From assembly GCA_963850765.1 (NCBI GenBank), contig CAWKMN010000006.1:1-64000 (forward strand): DNA of 64,000 nt. The letters are read 5' to 3'. Positions 38,675-47,265 of this stretch are shown here, piece after piece. The notes under the pieces were generated by a model. The model was not told where the DNA came from and made no database searches. It worked only from the letters and a program-made list of their open reading frames with translations. The translations under genes and the position numbers were made by a program. The stretch is from CAWKMN01 sp963850765. GTDB lineage: Bacteria > Chloroflexota > Anaerolineae > Aggregatilineales > Aggregatilineaceae. Each line of letters opens with the position of its first letter. Position 1 is the first letter of the stretch.

Positions 38675-40771
38675 ATGAACAGGAAATGGACCGTATGGGG
38701 GTTGATTCTCGTGATCGCCCTGGCGGCCGCACTACCCCGCATGCACGCGAACGCTCAGCAGAATCTCCAGCAGAATCTCAGGCAAAATCTCCGGTTGGAC
38801 TTGTGTCGGGAAGGCGCTTTCTCGACCGAAGAAGATTTCATGATGATGGAAGGCGAGCCCTTCGATGGCAATCCGTACATCTCCGACGGCGACATGCTCA
38901 GCCCAACGGGACAGGTGTGCGCCCGCAATGCCGATCTCGTCGGGCGCTTCGATGTTCGGGTCGATCTCGGCCTGGACGCGCTGGATATCCTCAATTTCGA
39001 CCCCGGACTGGTGGCGTTCTCCACCGAGTTAGACAGCCCCTTCGGCACGTTTGGCGCCGGGGACCTGCTGCTGACCAACGGCGTGATCATCCCGAATATC
39101 GCCCTGGTATCGCCGTTTGGTATCAACTACGATATCGGCCTGGATGAAGTCAAGTTCATGGGCCAACAGGACGCTATCCTGGCCTTTCTGGATTTCGCCG
39201 CGAATGTCTCCCCTGACGAATGGAAGCAGGGGATCATGCCGGATGTCCTGAAGCAATTCAACATCGACATCTGGTTCTCGATCGAAGGCACGGTTTTTGA
39301 CCGCGAGCGGCCCATTCTCGACGGCGATATTCTGTCCGCCAGCGGCTTTGTCGTGGCGACCAACCGGGATCTGCTCGCGGCGTCCGTTCCTGCCGGGCTC
39401 CCTAAGGATGGCGTCGACTTCGGCGTGGATGCTTTCGCGGTGCCGCGCGAAGCGTTAGGCACCGAACAGCCGAATATTCTGTTCTCGACGGAGATTCTCT
39501 ACGAGGGCAGGCCGCTGTTCACCGATGGCGATGTCCTTGAGCGAGGCGGGGGCGTGGTCATTACCAATGATGCGCTGGTTTCCGCCTTCCATCCGGCGGC
39601 ACGCTTCCTGGGCCTGGATGCGCTCTGGATCGCGTTTAACCAGGAAAGCGGCCCGCGCATCACCCATCTGTGTGATATTCCGACCATTCAGTTCGACGGG
39701 GGTACGGTTCCCGTTGGTGGGCCCGGCACCGGCTTACGCGAGACGTCGCTGGCTTCCCCGCCCGCGCTGACCGATACCATGACCCAGCCTTGCGGTGAGG
39801 ATGTCCCGATCCGTGGCTTTCTGACCACCAATCCGGTAGACCCTGTTGGCACTGTGAATCGCTTCCGCGTGGCCTATCGTGAAGCCAGCGAGCCGATTCC
39901 GGCCACCAGCGGCGATCCGGCCACCTCCGCGATTCAGACCAGTTGGACCGTCTATTCCCCGAAACTGGAATGGAATGGGCTTAACTGGTCGTGGGAATGC
40001 ACCAATCCGGTGACGCTGGCTACCGATCCCAATGGCTGGATGAACGCGCAGGACTTCATGAACGCCCGTTATGGCATGGGACCCTTCGTCAACTTCTGGA
40101 TTCGCTGCGACAATCCGGAACTGCGGCTGGCGGTCTGGAATTCCGATGGGCTGCCCGTAGGCGAAGTGGACGCCGGCGGCAACCCCACCGGGTATCCGTT
40201 GGCGGGGGTGCAGGATCGGGAAGATCACTATGTGCTGTGGCTGGAATGGGAAGACACGAGCCTGGCCATGCACCGTGAAAACGCCGACCATAACTTGCAG
40301 TTGGATAACACGCTGCCCATCATCGCGGATTACCCCGATGGTCTTCAGGTCCGGCTGCCGGATGGCACGACGATTGTTCCGGCCTGCGGTGAAACCGGCC
40401 CAGGAGCGGATCAGCTTCAGGTCTGGGGCCAATTCGACGATCGCTATTACCTGGGCTTTTCGCTGCTGCTGCGCGGCGGCAATCCTCCGGCATCGGCCAG
40501 CTATGGGCTGCACTACTACTACGACCCGGATGATGGCACGCTGAGCGTCAAGAACACCGACGACACCGGCACTATGCCCGACGGTTCGACCGAGCATCTG
40601 CGGGACATCTTCATGACGGACCTCGGCGCGTCCTTCAGTGAGTGCTGCTATGTGCTCGACATCTATGTATATGATCGGGCCATCCGGCACACGTTTAACG
40701 GCGAACAGGTCAATGTCTACACGGGAGTCAACTACTCCAATGCGTTCATGACGTTCTCTGCCGCACCGTAG
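38675..40771 (+). CDS. Secreted protein of unknown function with internal repeats
   Basis: A 698-residue protein with a signal peptide (VWGLILVIALAAALPRMHAN) and a strong ribosome-binding site (AAGGAGTGAGAAC before ATG). Directly after it comes the odd leader QNLQQNLRQNLRLDL. The next 330 residues hold about four imperfect copies of a unit with a GDxLSxxG or GDLLLTNG turn, an N.DL or N.ALV step and a LGLDAL or FGVDAF strand (for example DLGLDALDILNFDPGLVAFS and FLGLDALWIAFNQESG). The C-terminal half is beta-rich and has scattered cysteines. I do not recognise a family. No catalytic motif was seen. It stands alone between a repeat and a bidirectional terminator, so it is probably a surface or secreted product. 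Confidence 0.75.
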   Translation: MNRKWTVWGLILVIALAAALPRMHANAQQNLQQNLRQNLRLDLCREGAFSTEEDFMMMEGEPFDGNPYISDGDMLSPTGQVCARNADLVGRFDVRVDLGLDALDILNFDPGLVAFSTELDSPFGTFGAGDLLLTNGVIIPNIALVSPFGINYDIGLDEVKFMGQQDAILAFLDFAANVSPDEWKQGIMPDVLKQFNIDIWFSIEGTVFDRERPILDGDILSASGFVVATNRDLLAASVPAGLPKDGVDFGVDAFAVPREALGTEQPNILFSTEILYEGRPLFTDGDVLERGGGVVITNDALVSAFHPAARFLGLDALWIAFNQESGPRITHLCDIPTIQFDGGTVPVGGPGTGLRETSLASPPALTDTMTQPCGEDVPIRGFLTTNPVDPVGTVNRFRVAYREASEPIPATSGDPATSAIQTSWTVYSPKLEWNGLNWSWECTNPVTLATDPNGWMNAQDFMNARYGMGPFVNFWIRCDNPELRLAVWNSDGLPVGEVDAGGNPTGYPLAGVQDREDHYVLWLEWEDTSLAMHRENADHNLQLDNTLPIIADYPDGLQVRLPDGTTIVPACGETGPGADQLQVWGQFDDRYYLGFSLLLRGGNPPASASYGLHYYYDPDDGTLSVKNTDDTGTMPDGSTEHLRDIFMTDLGASFSECCYVLDIYVYDRAIRHTFNGEQVNVYTGVNYSNAFMTFSAAP

Positions 40772-40802
40772 TTCCAGGGCAGCTACACCACCCGGTAACT
40801 CC

Positions 40803-40843
40803 AGCCGCTGTCTCGCATACACACCCAGTATGCGGCAGCGGCT
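40803..40843. terminator. Bidirectional hairpin terminator
   Basis: AGCCGCTG and CGCATAC pair with GTATGCG and CAGCGGCT around the loop ACACCCA. It sits between the convergent secreted-protein gene and the livF gene. The following TTTCTGATGCTTTTTAGG supplies T-rich sequence for the plus strand. Confidence 0.7.
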
Positions 40844-40872
40844 GCGTGTTTCTGATGCTTTTTAGGACCTTC

Positions 40873-41583
40873 TTAACCCAAATACGCCTCGATAATGGCC
40901 GTGTCTTGCAGCATCTTTCGCGCTGGACTGTGATGGATAATCCGCCCGCGTTCGAGGACATAGGCATAGTCGGCGATGTCCAGTGCCTTGCGAGCATTCT
41001 GTTCGACCAACAGGATGGTTTTGCCTTCTCGCTTCAGGGATCGGATGATTTCAAATATTTCATTCACCAGCAACGGCGAGAGACCCATACTCGGTTCGTC
41101 CAGCATCAGAAGTTTGGGCCGCGCCATGATCGCCCGGCCAACCGCCAGCATTTGCTGTTCACCGCCGCTTAGTGAGCCCGCCTTCTGTTTGCGGCGTTCC
41201 TTGAGACGTGGAAAGCGCTCATAAACCGCTTCAATATCTCGTTCGATCGCCTCGCGATCATGGCGAATATAAGCCCCCATCATCAGGTTTTCTTGTACGG
41301 ACATGGGCGCGATGACTTGCCGCCCTTCCGGCACCTGAATTAACCCCCGTTTGGCGATCCGATCCGGCCTCATACCCGTAATGCTGCGGGCATCAAAGAG
41401 GATCGAGCCTCGGTGCGGCTTAACTAATCCACTCAAGGCATTGATGGTCGTGCTTTTCCCGGCTCCGTTGGCCCCAATCAGGCAGACTACCTGGCCTTCC
41501 TGCACCTGAAATGAGATGCCGCGCAGCGCGGCAATCGCGCCGTAGCTGGCATGCAGGTTATTGACGTCAAGCAGGCTGGTCAT
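40873..41583 (-). CDS. livF: Branched-chain amino-acid ABC transporter ATP-binding protein LivF
   Basis: A 236-residue ATPase of the LivF type. Walker A is GANGAGKST, the signature is LSGGEQQMLAVGRAIM, and Walker B is KLLMLDEPSMGL, followed by the switch histidine region ILLVEQNARKAL. The ending SPARKMLQDTAIIEAYLG is typical. ATG at 41583 is preferred, giving the family start MTSLLDVNNLHASYG and a 17-base overlap with livG. It is the last gene of the operon livKHMGF. ATP hydrolysis by LivF and LivG powers uptake through LivH and LivM. Confidence 0.95.
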   Translation of the reverse strand: MTSLLDVNNLHASYGAIAALRGISFQVQEGQVVCLIGANGAGKSTTINALSGLVKPHRGSILFDARSITGMRPDRIAKRGLIQVPEGRQVIAPMSVQENLMMGAYIRHDREAIERDIEAVYERFPRLKERRKQKAGSLSGGEQQMLAVGRAIMARPKLLMLDEPSMGLSPLLVNEIFEIIRSLKREGKTILLVEQNARKALDIADYAYVLERGRIIHHSPARKMLQDTAIIEAYLG

Positions 41584-42340
41584 ACGGCTCTTCTTTTCCC
41601 AGATAGGCCTCAATGACGGCCGCGTTTTGTTTGATCTCGTTGGGCGTGCCCTGGGCAATCACCTCACCAAAGTTGAGCACCACCACGTCGTCACAGACCT
41701 GCCCGATCAGGGCCATATCGTGCTCGACGACCACTACGGTGATCCCTTCAGCCGACAGCCGCAGGATCTGCTCACCCAACTCGTGCGTTTCCACCGCATT
41801 CATGCCAGCCGTGGGTTCGTCCAGCAGGATGAGTCGGGGCCGGGTCGCTAAGGCGCGGGCCATTTCCAGGCGGCGCTGATCCCCATAGGACAGATTGCCG
41901 GAGCGCACCTTACTCACCGCGCCCAGTTGAAATCGTTCGAGCAAATGGAGCGCCTCCTGCCCGAAACGTTTTTCCTCGCGCCAATGATACGGCCAGGCAA
42001 ACAGCGAATGCAAAAGCGTGGATCGGCCATGGCGGTGCAGACCCACAACCACATTCTCTAAGGCCGGCATATCATTAAACAGGCGGATATTCTGATACGT
42101 GCGTGCGATTCCCAACGCGGTGATGCGATGCGGGGATCGGTTGTGTATCCTGATCCCATCAAAAATGATCTCACCCGTTGACGGATGATCGAGCCCGCTG
42201 ATGCAGTTCAACAGCGTCGTTTTGCCCGCCCCATTCGGGCCGATCAGACCCACAACCTTGCCCTCCGGCACGGTCAGATTCACGCTGTATAAGGCAGCCA
42301 GACCCTCGAAATAGCGGGAAACCGCTTTGATTTCTAGCAT
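41567..42340 (-). CDS. livG: Branched-chain amino-acid ABC transporter ATP-binding protein LivG
   Basis: A 257-residue ATPase with Walker A GPNGAGKTT, the LivG-type signature LSYGDQRRLEMARALATRP and Walker B LILLDEPTAGMN, then VVEHDMALIGQVCDDVVVLN. The long insertion between Walker A and signature (LFNDMPALENVVVGLHRHGR and beyond) distinguishes LivG from LivF. It overlaps livM by seven bases and livF by 17, showing translational coupling. No sequence oddities. Confidence 0.95.
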   Translation of the reverse strand: MLEIKAVSRYFEGLAALYSVNLTVPEGKVVGLIGPNGAGKTTLLNCISGLDHPSTGEIIFDGIRIHNRSPHRITALGIARTYQNIRLFNDMPALENVVVGLHRHGRSTLLHSLFAWPYHWREEKRFGQEALHLLERFQLGAVSKVRSGNLSYGDQRRLEMARALATRPRLILLDEPTAGMNAVETHELGEQILRLSAEGITVVVVEHDMALIGQVCDDVVVLNFGEVIAQGTPNEIKQNAAVIEAYLGKEEPYDQPA

Positions 42341-43677
42341 AGGGTTGCCGACGAACTGCTGCTGGTAGGCAGATCCGACGTGCTGGCAATCTCAGGGGGA
42401 TAGACAATCAATCCCGCAATCGTGAGAAGGATAAGCCCCAGGAGATTGACATAATAGCCGTCGGCGAGGTGCGTGATCACGTCAAACTGGCGAATCCCGA
42501 GCAAAACGAGCACAAGCACACCCGCCGTGATCGACAGCGTCAAAGAAAAAAGTCCGCCCTGGGACAGTGGGTGTCTGCTCGAGACCCAGTAGAGTGCGGC
42601 GAGGATCACCACCACACCGGCCAGCCCCCAGAGTTCGTAACCCAATACCTGCCCGCCGGAGCGGCCAAGGTCTCGGTAAGGGAGAATATTGACCAGAGCA
42701 ATAATGGCAATTCCAATACTGGCGAGGCGTCGGGCCATTTCAAACCGGCCTCCCGTGCGCCAGTAGGATCGTTGGAGCAGACCCACCAGACCGCTCGGCA
42801 GGTAGATAATGATGAGGAGCAGCACTGCCCCCGTCAGCGCGCCGGTATACTCCTGAAGATAACGTAAGCGTTCGGGAATGGCTTTGAGTGCCATGCCGCC
42901 AATAATCGGACCTGTCCAGTGCGAGAGGCCGCCCAAAACGGCAAATGCCAGAATGTCTACGGCCCGGCCAAACCCGAAGTCACTCGGCGTGACCACGCGG
43001 GTCGCATGCCCACTGAACCCCCCGGCCGCTCCCGCGATAATCGCCCCCAAAATGAAGGCCAGATTCTTGTAGTAGACCACGTTGATGCCGAGGGTGGCCG
43101 CCACTTTTTCGTCCTGGCGAATGGCTTCCAGGGCACGGCCAAAGCGGGAGCGGTGCATCCGAAACATAAAAAAGCCCAACAACAGGAGGAAAAGGACCAG
43201 ATGCGCTGTTTCGGTCAGTTTGGGAATGCGATTGATCCCGCGCGCGCCGTAAGTAAACTGATACGGTTCGGCCGGATCCAACAGGGCCGTGGCCAGTTCA
43301 TCGAAGTTCAGGATCATAATGCGGACGATTTCCCCAAAACCGATGGTCGCGATCGCCAGATAAATGTTTTTCAGCCGCAGCACGGGGAGTCCAATCGGCA
43401 CGGCCACCAATCCGGCGGCCAGCGCGCCACACAGCAGCGCAGTGCCAAAAGGTAACTCAATCTCTTTGGTCAAAACGACGCTGACGTAAGCACCAATCGC
43501 CATAAAACCCGCATTCGCGAGGGACAGCAGCCCGGTGTTTAAGGTCAGATAGATGCTGAGCCCCAGAATCGCGTTGATCAGCATGAACTGAACCACAGAT
43601 TCTCGGAGCCCAAAGGCAGCGAGCTGGTCCAGGATTGGCTTCAAAATCGAATCGAGTAGGTCTAGCATGATCCCCAT
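42334..43677 (-). CDS. livM: Branched-chain amino-acid ABC transporter permease LivM
   Basis: A 447-residue inner-membrane permease. The core of about 320 residues has the LivM features GLLSLANAGFMAIGAYVSVV, GLPVLRLKNIYLAIATIGFG and FGRALEAIRQDEKVAATLGI, ending with IIYLPSGLVGLLQRS. A further 120 residues carry about four extra membrane helices (LASIGIAIIALVNILPYRDL to LILLTIAGLIVYPPEIAST) and a Ser-rich tail. Many LivM proteins stop near the GLVG element, so this extension is somewhat unusual. The ATG at 43677 overlaps the stop of livH (TGATG). Confidence 0.93.
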   Translation of the reverse strand: MGIMLDLLDSILKPILDQLAAFGLRESVVQFMLINAILGLSIYLTLNTGLLSLANAGFMAIGAYVSVVLTKEIELPFGTALLCGALAAGLVAVPIGLPVLRLKNIYLAIATIGFGEIVRIMILNFDELATALLDPAEPYQFTYGARGINRIPKLTETAHLVLFLLLLGFFMFRMHRSRFGRALEAIRQDEKVAATLGINVVYYKNLAFILGAIIAGAAGGFSGHATRVVTPSDFGFGRAVDILAFAVLGGLSHWTGPIIGGMALKAIPERLRYLQEYTGALTGAVLLLIIIYLPSGLVGLLQRSYWRTGGRFEMARRLASIGIAIIALVNILPYRDLGRSGGQVLGYELWGLAGVVVILAALYWVSSRHPLSQGGLFSLTLSITAGVLVLVLLGIRQFDVITHLADGYYVNLLGLILLTIAGLIVYPPEIASTSDLPTSSSSSATLC

Positions 43678-44597
43678 CACGCGCGATCTTCGAGCCGCTG
43701 CCCCAACAATCCCTGTGGGCGAACGAGCAGAATCAAAAACAGCGACAGAAAGACAAAGGCGTCTCGCATGTCGCTTTGACCCAAAGCCACACTGAACACT
43801 TCAATAGCCGCCACCAGGAACCCACCCAGCACAGCCCCTTCAATACTGCCCAGGCCGCCCAACACAATAACGGTTAACCCCTTGAGCGCCACCGATTCGC
43901 CCATGAACGGCGTCATCGAGTTAAAGGCCAGCCCATAGAGCATGCCCGCGGCTCCTGCCAGAGCGCCCGAGATAAAAAAGGCGGTCATATAGATTGCATC
44001 GACATTGACACCTAATAAACTGGCAACCCGATCCTTGAACGCCACCGTGCGCATGGCGCGCCCCAGCTTGGCCTTCATCACGAGCAAACGCAGCAGGAGC
44101 ATCAGGGCCACGGCAATCACCAGAACAAAAACCTGGATGGGCGTAATAATAATGGGCAAACCCTCGATGGGATCGGTGGGAATGCTGCCAATGGGAAAGC
44201 GTTTTTGAGCCGCGCCAAAGCGGATTTGTGCGAGACTCACCAACAGAACGGACACGCCGATACTGCTAATCAGTTGGTTGATTCGAGGCGCATTCCGTCT
44301 TCGAAGCGGCCAAAAGGCCACTCGATCGACCATAACACTGATCAGCCCGGCACCGATCATCGCCATGGGCAGCGCCAGCCAGATGGGGCGCTCAAGCTCC
44401 GTGCATGAGGCCGTAAGCACCTGATCGCCGCACGCCGAATAAAGCCCGATGAATCCTCCCCAAACAAAGACCGCGCTGTGGGAGAGATTGAGCAAGCCGA
44501 GCACACTGAAAATCAAGGCGTAACCCAGTGCGAACAGGCTGTAGAGTCCTCCAAGCCAGATCGCATTCGCGATTTGCTGGGGAATATTCACATTCAT
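43677..44597 (-). CDS. livH: Branched-chain amino-acid ABC transporter permease LivH
   Basis: A 306-residue permease with eight or more hydrophobic segments. Typical LivH sequences are YSLFALGYALIFSVLGLLNL, SHSAVFVWGG, GRAMRTVAFKDRVASLLGVN and GMLYGLAFNSMTPFMG, then LKGLTVIVLGGLGSIEGAVL. The last is the conserved LivH loop. The end RPQGLLGQRLEDRA is standard. It lies 79 bases downstream of livK and overlaps livM, so all five genes form one operon. Substrate could be a branched-chain amino acid, urea or another small amide; the family does not decide. Confidence 0.94.
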   Translation of the reverse strand: MNVNIPQQIANAIWLGGLYSLFALGYALIFSVLGLLNLSHSAVFVWGGFIGLYSACGDQVLTASCTELERPIWLALPMAMIGAGLISVMVDRVAFWPLRRRNAPRINQLISSIGVSVLLVSLAQIRFGAAQKRFPIGSIPTDPIEGLPIIITPIQVFVLVIAVALMLLLRLLVMKAKLGRAMRTVAFKDRVASLLGVNVDAIYMTAFFISGALAGAAGMLYGLAFNSMTPFMGESVALKGLTVIVLGGLGSIEGAVLGGFLVAAIEVFSVALGQSDMRDAFVFLSLFLILLVRPQGLLGQRLEDRA

Positions 44598-44676
44598 CGG
44601 ATGTCAGTTCTACTCAGAGCCCAGGCAGAGATGTGAATGGGGAGATTCTTCTCGAAATCCCCCCTTGCTGTTTGAG

Positions 44677-45915
44677 TTATTCTTCGCCGAAAGTCTGACC
44701 CGCGATCTCCGCCGTCAGCAGCTCGAACTTGCCGCCGGAGACAATCTGAGCAACGGGATCATGGACCGGATTACGTTCTTCGTCAAAGGAGAACATCCCC
44801 AAAGGCGAGTCGAAATCCGCCGTAGCAGCCAGGGCATCGCGCACCGCAGCGGGATCAGCCGATGCCGCACAGCGAATAGCGGTAGCCACCAGCCACGTGC
44901 CGGTATACGCCTGAGCCGCGAACTGGTCAGGAGCCGCCCCATTCGCTTCCTGATAACCTTCACTAAAGAACTGGCTGATGTCGGAGGTGCTGCTGATATT
45001 CCACGCCGCCCCCACAATCACCCCTTCGGCCGCATCGCCCGCTTGTTCAAACAACGCCGGTGAATTGAAGCCATTACCGCCAATGATGGGGCCGGCGTAG
45101 CCGAGCTGGCGCGCCTGAATCACGATCGGCACCGCCTCTGCCACGAGCGCAGAAACGACAATCGCATCCGGGTTATCATTGATGATATTGGTTAACTGAG
45201 GAGAGAAGTCCACATCACCGCGCGCAAAGGTTTCTTCCCGGATAACCTCTATCCCATTGTCTGCAAGCGCCTGGCTGAAGACCTCATAGCCGCTGATGGT
45301 GAAGTCGTCGTCGTTGCCATACATGACGCCCACCCGCTCCAGACTCAGGATCTCGGTGGCCTGGGCCACCGTGCCAGGGATCACGGCCGCTTCGGGCAAG
45401 CTGTCCCGGAAAATGAACTTATCCAGTTCGGGATCGTCGTTCATCACGGTAATGCCGCCGGCGGTATTGCTCACACCAAGCACCGGGATACCGGCTTCAG
45501 CCGCAACAGGATCGGCGGCAAAGGCCTGGCTCGATAGGGTGGGGCCAATAATGGCGGCGACATTCCCCTCAGCCGTTACGTTTTCCATGGCCGCAATCGA
45601 GGTTTCTGCATCGCTCCCGCCATCCTCGTAGACCGCGACAAGCTCGGTACCCGCGCCAAGGTAATCGCTGTCATTAATCTGCGCTAACGCAAGATCGACG
45701 CCTTTCTGCTGTGGCTCACCGTATACGGCCACACTCCCTGACAGCCCGAAGACCACGCCAATGGCCACTTCGGCTGGCAAACCGTCGGGTGCTGGGCAGG
45801 TTTCCCATGCTCCGAGCGGCGGCTGTTCTCCCGCATCCTGGGCGCGTGCTGAAGGAAATAGACCGGCGGTAGACACGAGCAGAACAATGGTTAGAACCAC
45901 TACGACCTTCTTCAT
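44677..45915 (-). CDS. livK: Branched-chain amino-acid-type ABC transporter substrate-binding protein
   Basis: A 412-residue type I periplasmic-binding protein of the LivJ/LivK (Peripla_BP_6) family. The signal peptide MKKVVVVLTIVLLVSTAGLF ends at ARAQ, without a lipobox. The mature domain has IGVVFGLSGSVAVYGEPQQK, AAIIGPTLSSQAFAADPVAA, IPVLGVSNTAGGITVMN and FAAQAYTGTWLVATAIRCAA. GAGGAGAAAAG precedes the ATG. It is the first gene of the operon and defines substrate choice; amino acids are the usual ligands, but the ligand here is unknown. Confidence 0.95.
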   Translation of the reverse strand: MKKVVVVLTIVLLVSTAGLFPSARAQDAGEQPPLGAWETCPAPDGLPAEVAIGVVFGLSGSVAVYGEPQQKGVDLALAQINDSDYLGAGTELVAVYEDGGSDAETSIAAMENVTAEGNVAAIIGPTLSSQAFAADPVAAEAGIPVLGVSNTAGGITVMNDDPELDKFIFRDSLPEAAVIPGTVAQATEILSLERVGVMYGNDDDFTISGYEVFSQALADNGIEVIREETFARGDVDFSPQLTNIINDNPDAIVVSALVAEAVPIVIQARQLGYAGPIIGGNGFNSPALFEQAGDAAEGVIVGAAWNISSTSDISQFFSEGYQEANGAAPDQFAAQAYTGTWLVATAIRCAASADPAAVRDALAATADFDSPLGMFSFDEERNPVHDPVAQIVSGGKFELLTAEIAGQTFGEE

Positions 45916-45950
45916 ATTCTTTTCTCCTCGGGTTAGCTTGTATCATAGTT

Positions 45951-45979
45951 TATACAACAGGTGTTAGTTTTTGTACCAA
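45951..45979 (-). promoter_or_regulatory. Candidate promoter of the liv operon
   Basis: On the minus strand TTGGTA (45979-45974) is followed after 17 bases by TGTATA (45956-45951). This lies about 35 bases upstream of the livK ATG in an AT-rich stretch. Tentative, by eye. Confidence 0.35.
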
Positions 45980-46118
45980 TGCAAGCAGAATTATTACTGA
46001 AGCAAGCTCAATTCCCTTCAAGCCGTTGTGAACTCCGATGACCAATCATTCAAAAAGGGGTGGCAAACGAAGTGACGCCGCGGGTTGATGCGGATTTACA
46101 AATTGGGCCGGATTAAAC

Positions 46119-46223
46119 GCCCCTCACCCTGCCCTCTCCCCGGCCAAGCCAGGGCGAGGGAAAAGGGCGGCGCCGCTCTCCCCCTCTCTAGCTCGGCTGG
46201 AGAGGGGGCCGGGGGGTGAGGCC
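46119..46223. repeat. Type B interspersed hairpin repeat
   Basis: Begins GCCCCTCACCCTGCCCTCTC and ends GGGGGGTGAGGCC, with inner hairpins CCCCGGCCAAGCCAGGGCGA and CCTCTCTAGCTCGGCTGGAG. It lies in the 435-base gap 45916-46350 between the divergent livK and hydrolase genes. No gene is otherwise seen in this gap. Confidence 0.8.
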
Positions 46224-46350
46224 GTTATACCAACTCTATTTTTCACCTGCGTAAATTTCCTGATTGCTGATACGGGCAGCTTCTGGGTTACAATGTATAG
46301 GAATTTATCGATTGCTAAGAAAATCAATAGTAAGGCATTGTTTCCTGAGG

Positions 46351-47187
46351 ATGCTACCATGGCGCTTACACAGAATCAACGGGGTTGAACTCTACTGGGA
46401 GTTGACTGGGCAGGCGGGTGATCCACTCGTACTTGTCCACGGAGGCTGGGGGGATCACAGTGGTTGGGATCTGGTCGCCCCCGTACTCGCACGCTCATTC
46501 CGTGTTCTCACCTACGACCGTCGCGGCCACAGCCGCAGCGAGCGACTTACTACACAAGGAAGCGTGCGGGAGGATGTGACTGACCTCGGGGCCTTGATCG
46601 AACATCTCGACCTTGCACCTGCTCATATTCTGGGCAACTCCTTCGGAGGTTCAATCGTCGTTCGGCTTGCTGCGGAGCGGCCTGATCTATTCTGCAGTGC
46701 ACTCGTCCACGAGCCTCCGCTCTTCGCGCTGATCAAGGACGCTGCTGCCCAGAACGCACTTCAGACTTACCAGGATCGGATCCGTGTTGTGCTTGAGCTA
46801 CTGGAAAAGGGACAAATGGAGAGCGGTGCACGTCAGTTCATGGAGACCATCGCGCTTGGCCCTGGTCTTTGGGAGCAACTCCCCGAGGAAGAGCGTCAGA
46901 TCCTCATCTTTAACGCTCCGACCTTCCTTGATGAGTTGCGTGACCCGGAAGCGCAGGTGATTGACATCCAACGGCTGACTGACTTTTCGTCGCCTGTGTT
47001 GCTGACACAAGGAGATCAGAGCGAGCCGTTCTTCCCGCTCGTTCTCGACGAAATTGCGCGAGCGCTCCCCAAGGCGCAGAGACAAACGCTGGCTGGGGCC
47101 GGTCATGTTCCTCAATCGAGCCATCCAGAGAAATACGTTGAGGCAGTGACCTCCTTCCTCAGAACAGCCGCTCCAGGACCGATCTGA
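46351..47187 (+). CDS. Alpha/beta hydrolase
   Basis: A 278-residue alpha/beta-hydrolase-fold protein. The oxyanion-hole region is VLVHGGWGDHSGWD (HGG), the nucleophile elbow is GNSFGG (GxSxG), the acid lies near VLLTQGDQSEPF and the histidine in LAGAGHVPQSSHPEKY. It resembles 3-oxoadipate enol-lactonase and related hydrolases, but the substrate cannot be assigned. ATG at 46351 is preferred because GAGG precedes it and the sequence then begins RLHRINGVELYWELTG, a normal start for this family; an upstream in-frame extension looks non-coding. GC content is slightly lower than neighbouring genes, and it borders a mobile-element island. Confidence 0.88.
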   Translation: MLPWRLHRINGVELYWELTGQAGDPLVLVHGGWGDHSGWDLVAPVLARSFRVLTYDRRGHSRSERLTTQGSVREDVTDLGALIEHLDLAPAHILGNSFGGSIVVRLAAERPDLFCSALVHEPPLFALIKDAAAQNALQTYQDRIRVVLELLEKGQMESGARQFMETIALGPGLWEQLPEEERQILIFNAPTFLDELRDPEAQVIDIQRLTDFSSPVLLTQGDQSEPFFPLVLDEIARALPKAQRQTLAGAGHVPQSSHPEKYVEAVTSFLRTAAPGPI

Positions 47188-47265
47188 AGATGGTCAGCTG
47201 TGAAGCCGCCAGGCAACGCCCTACAGCCTACACCCTGAATAAGACTAAGTCTGAATAACATGTGT

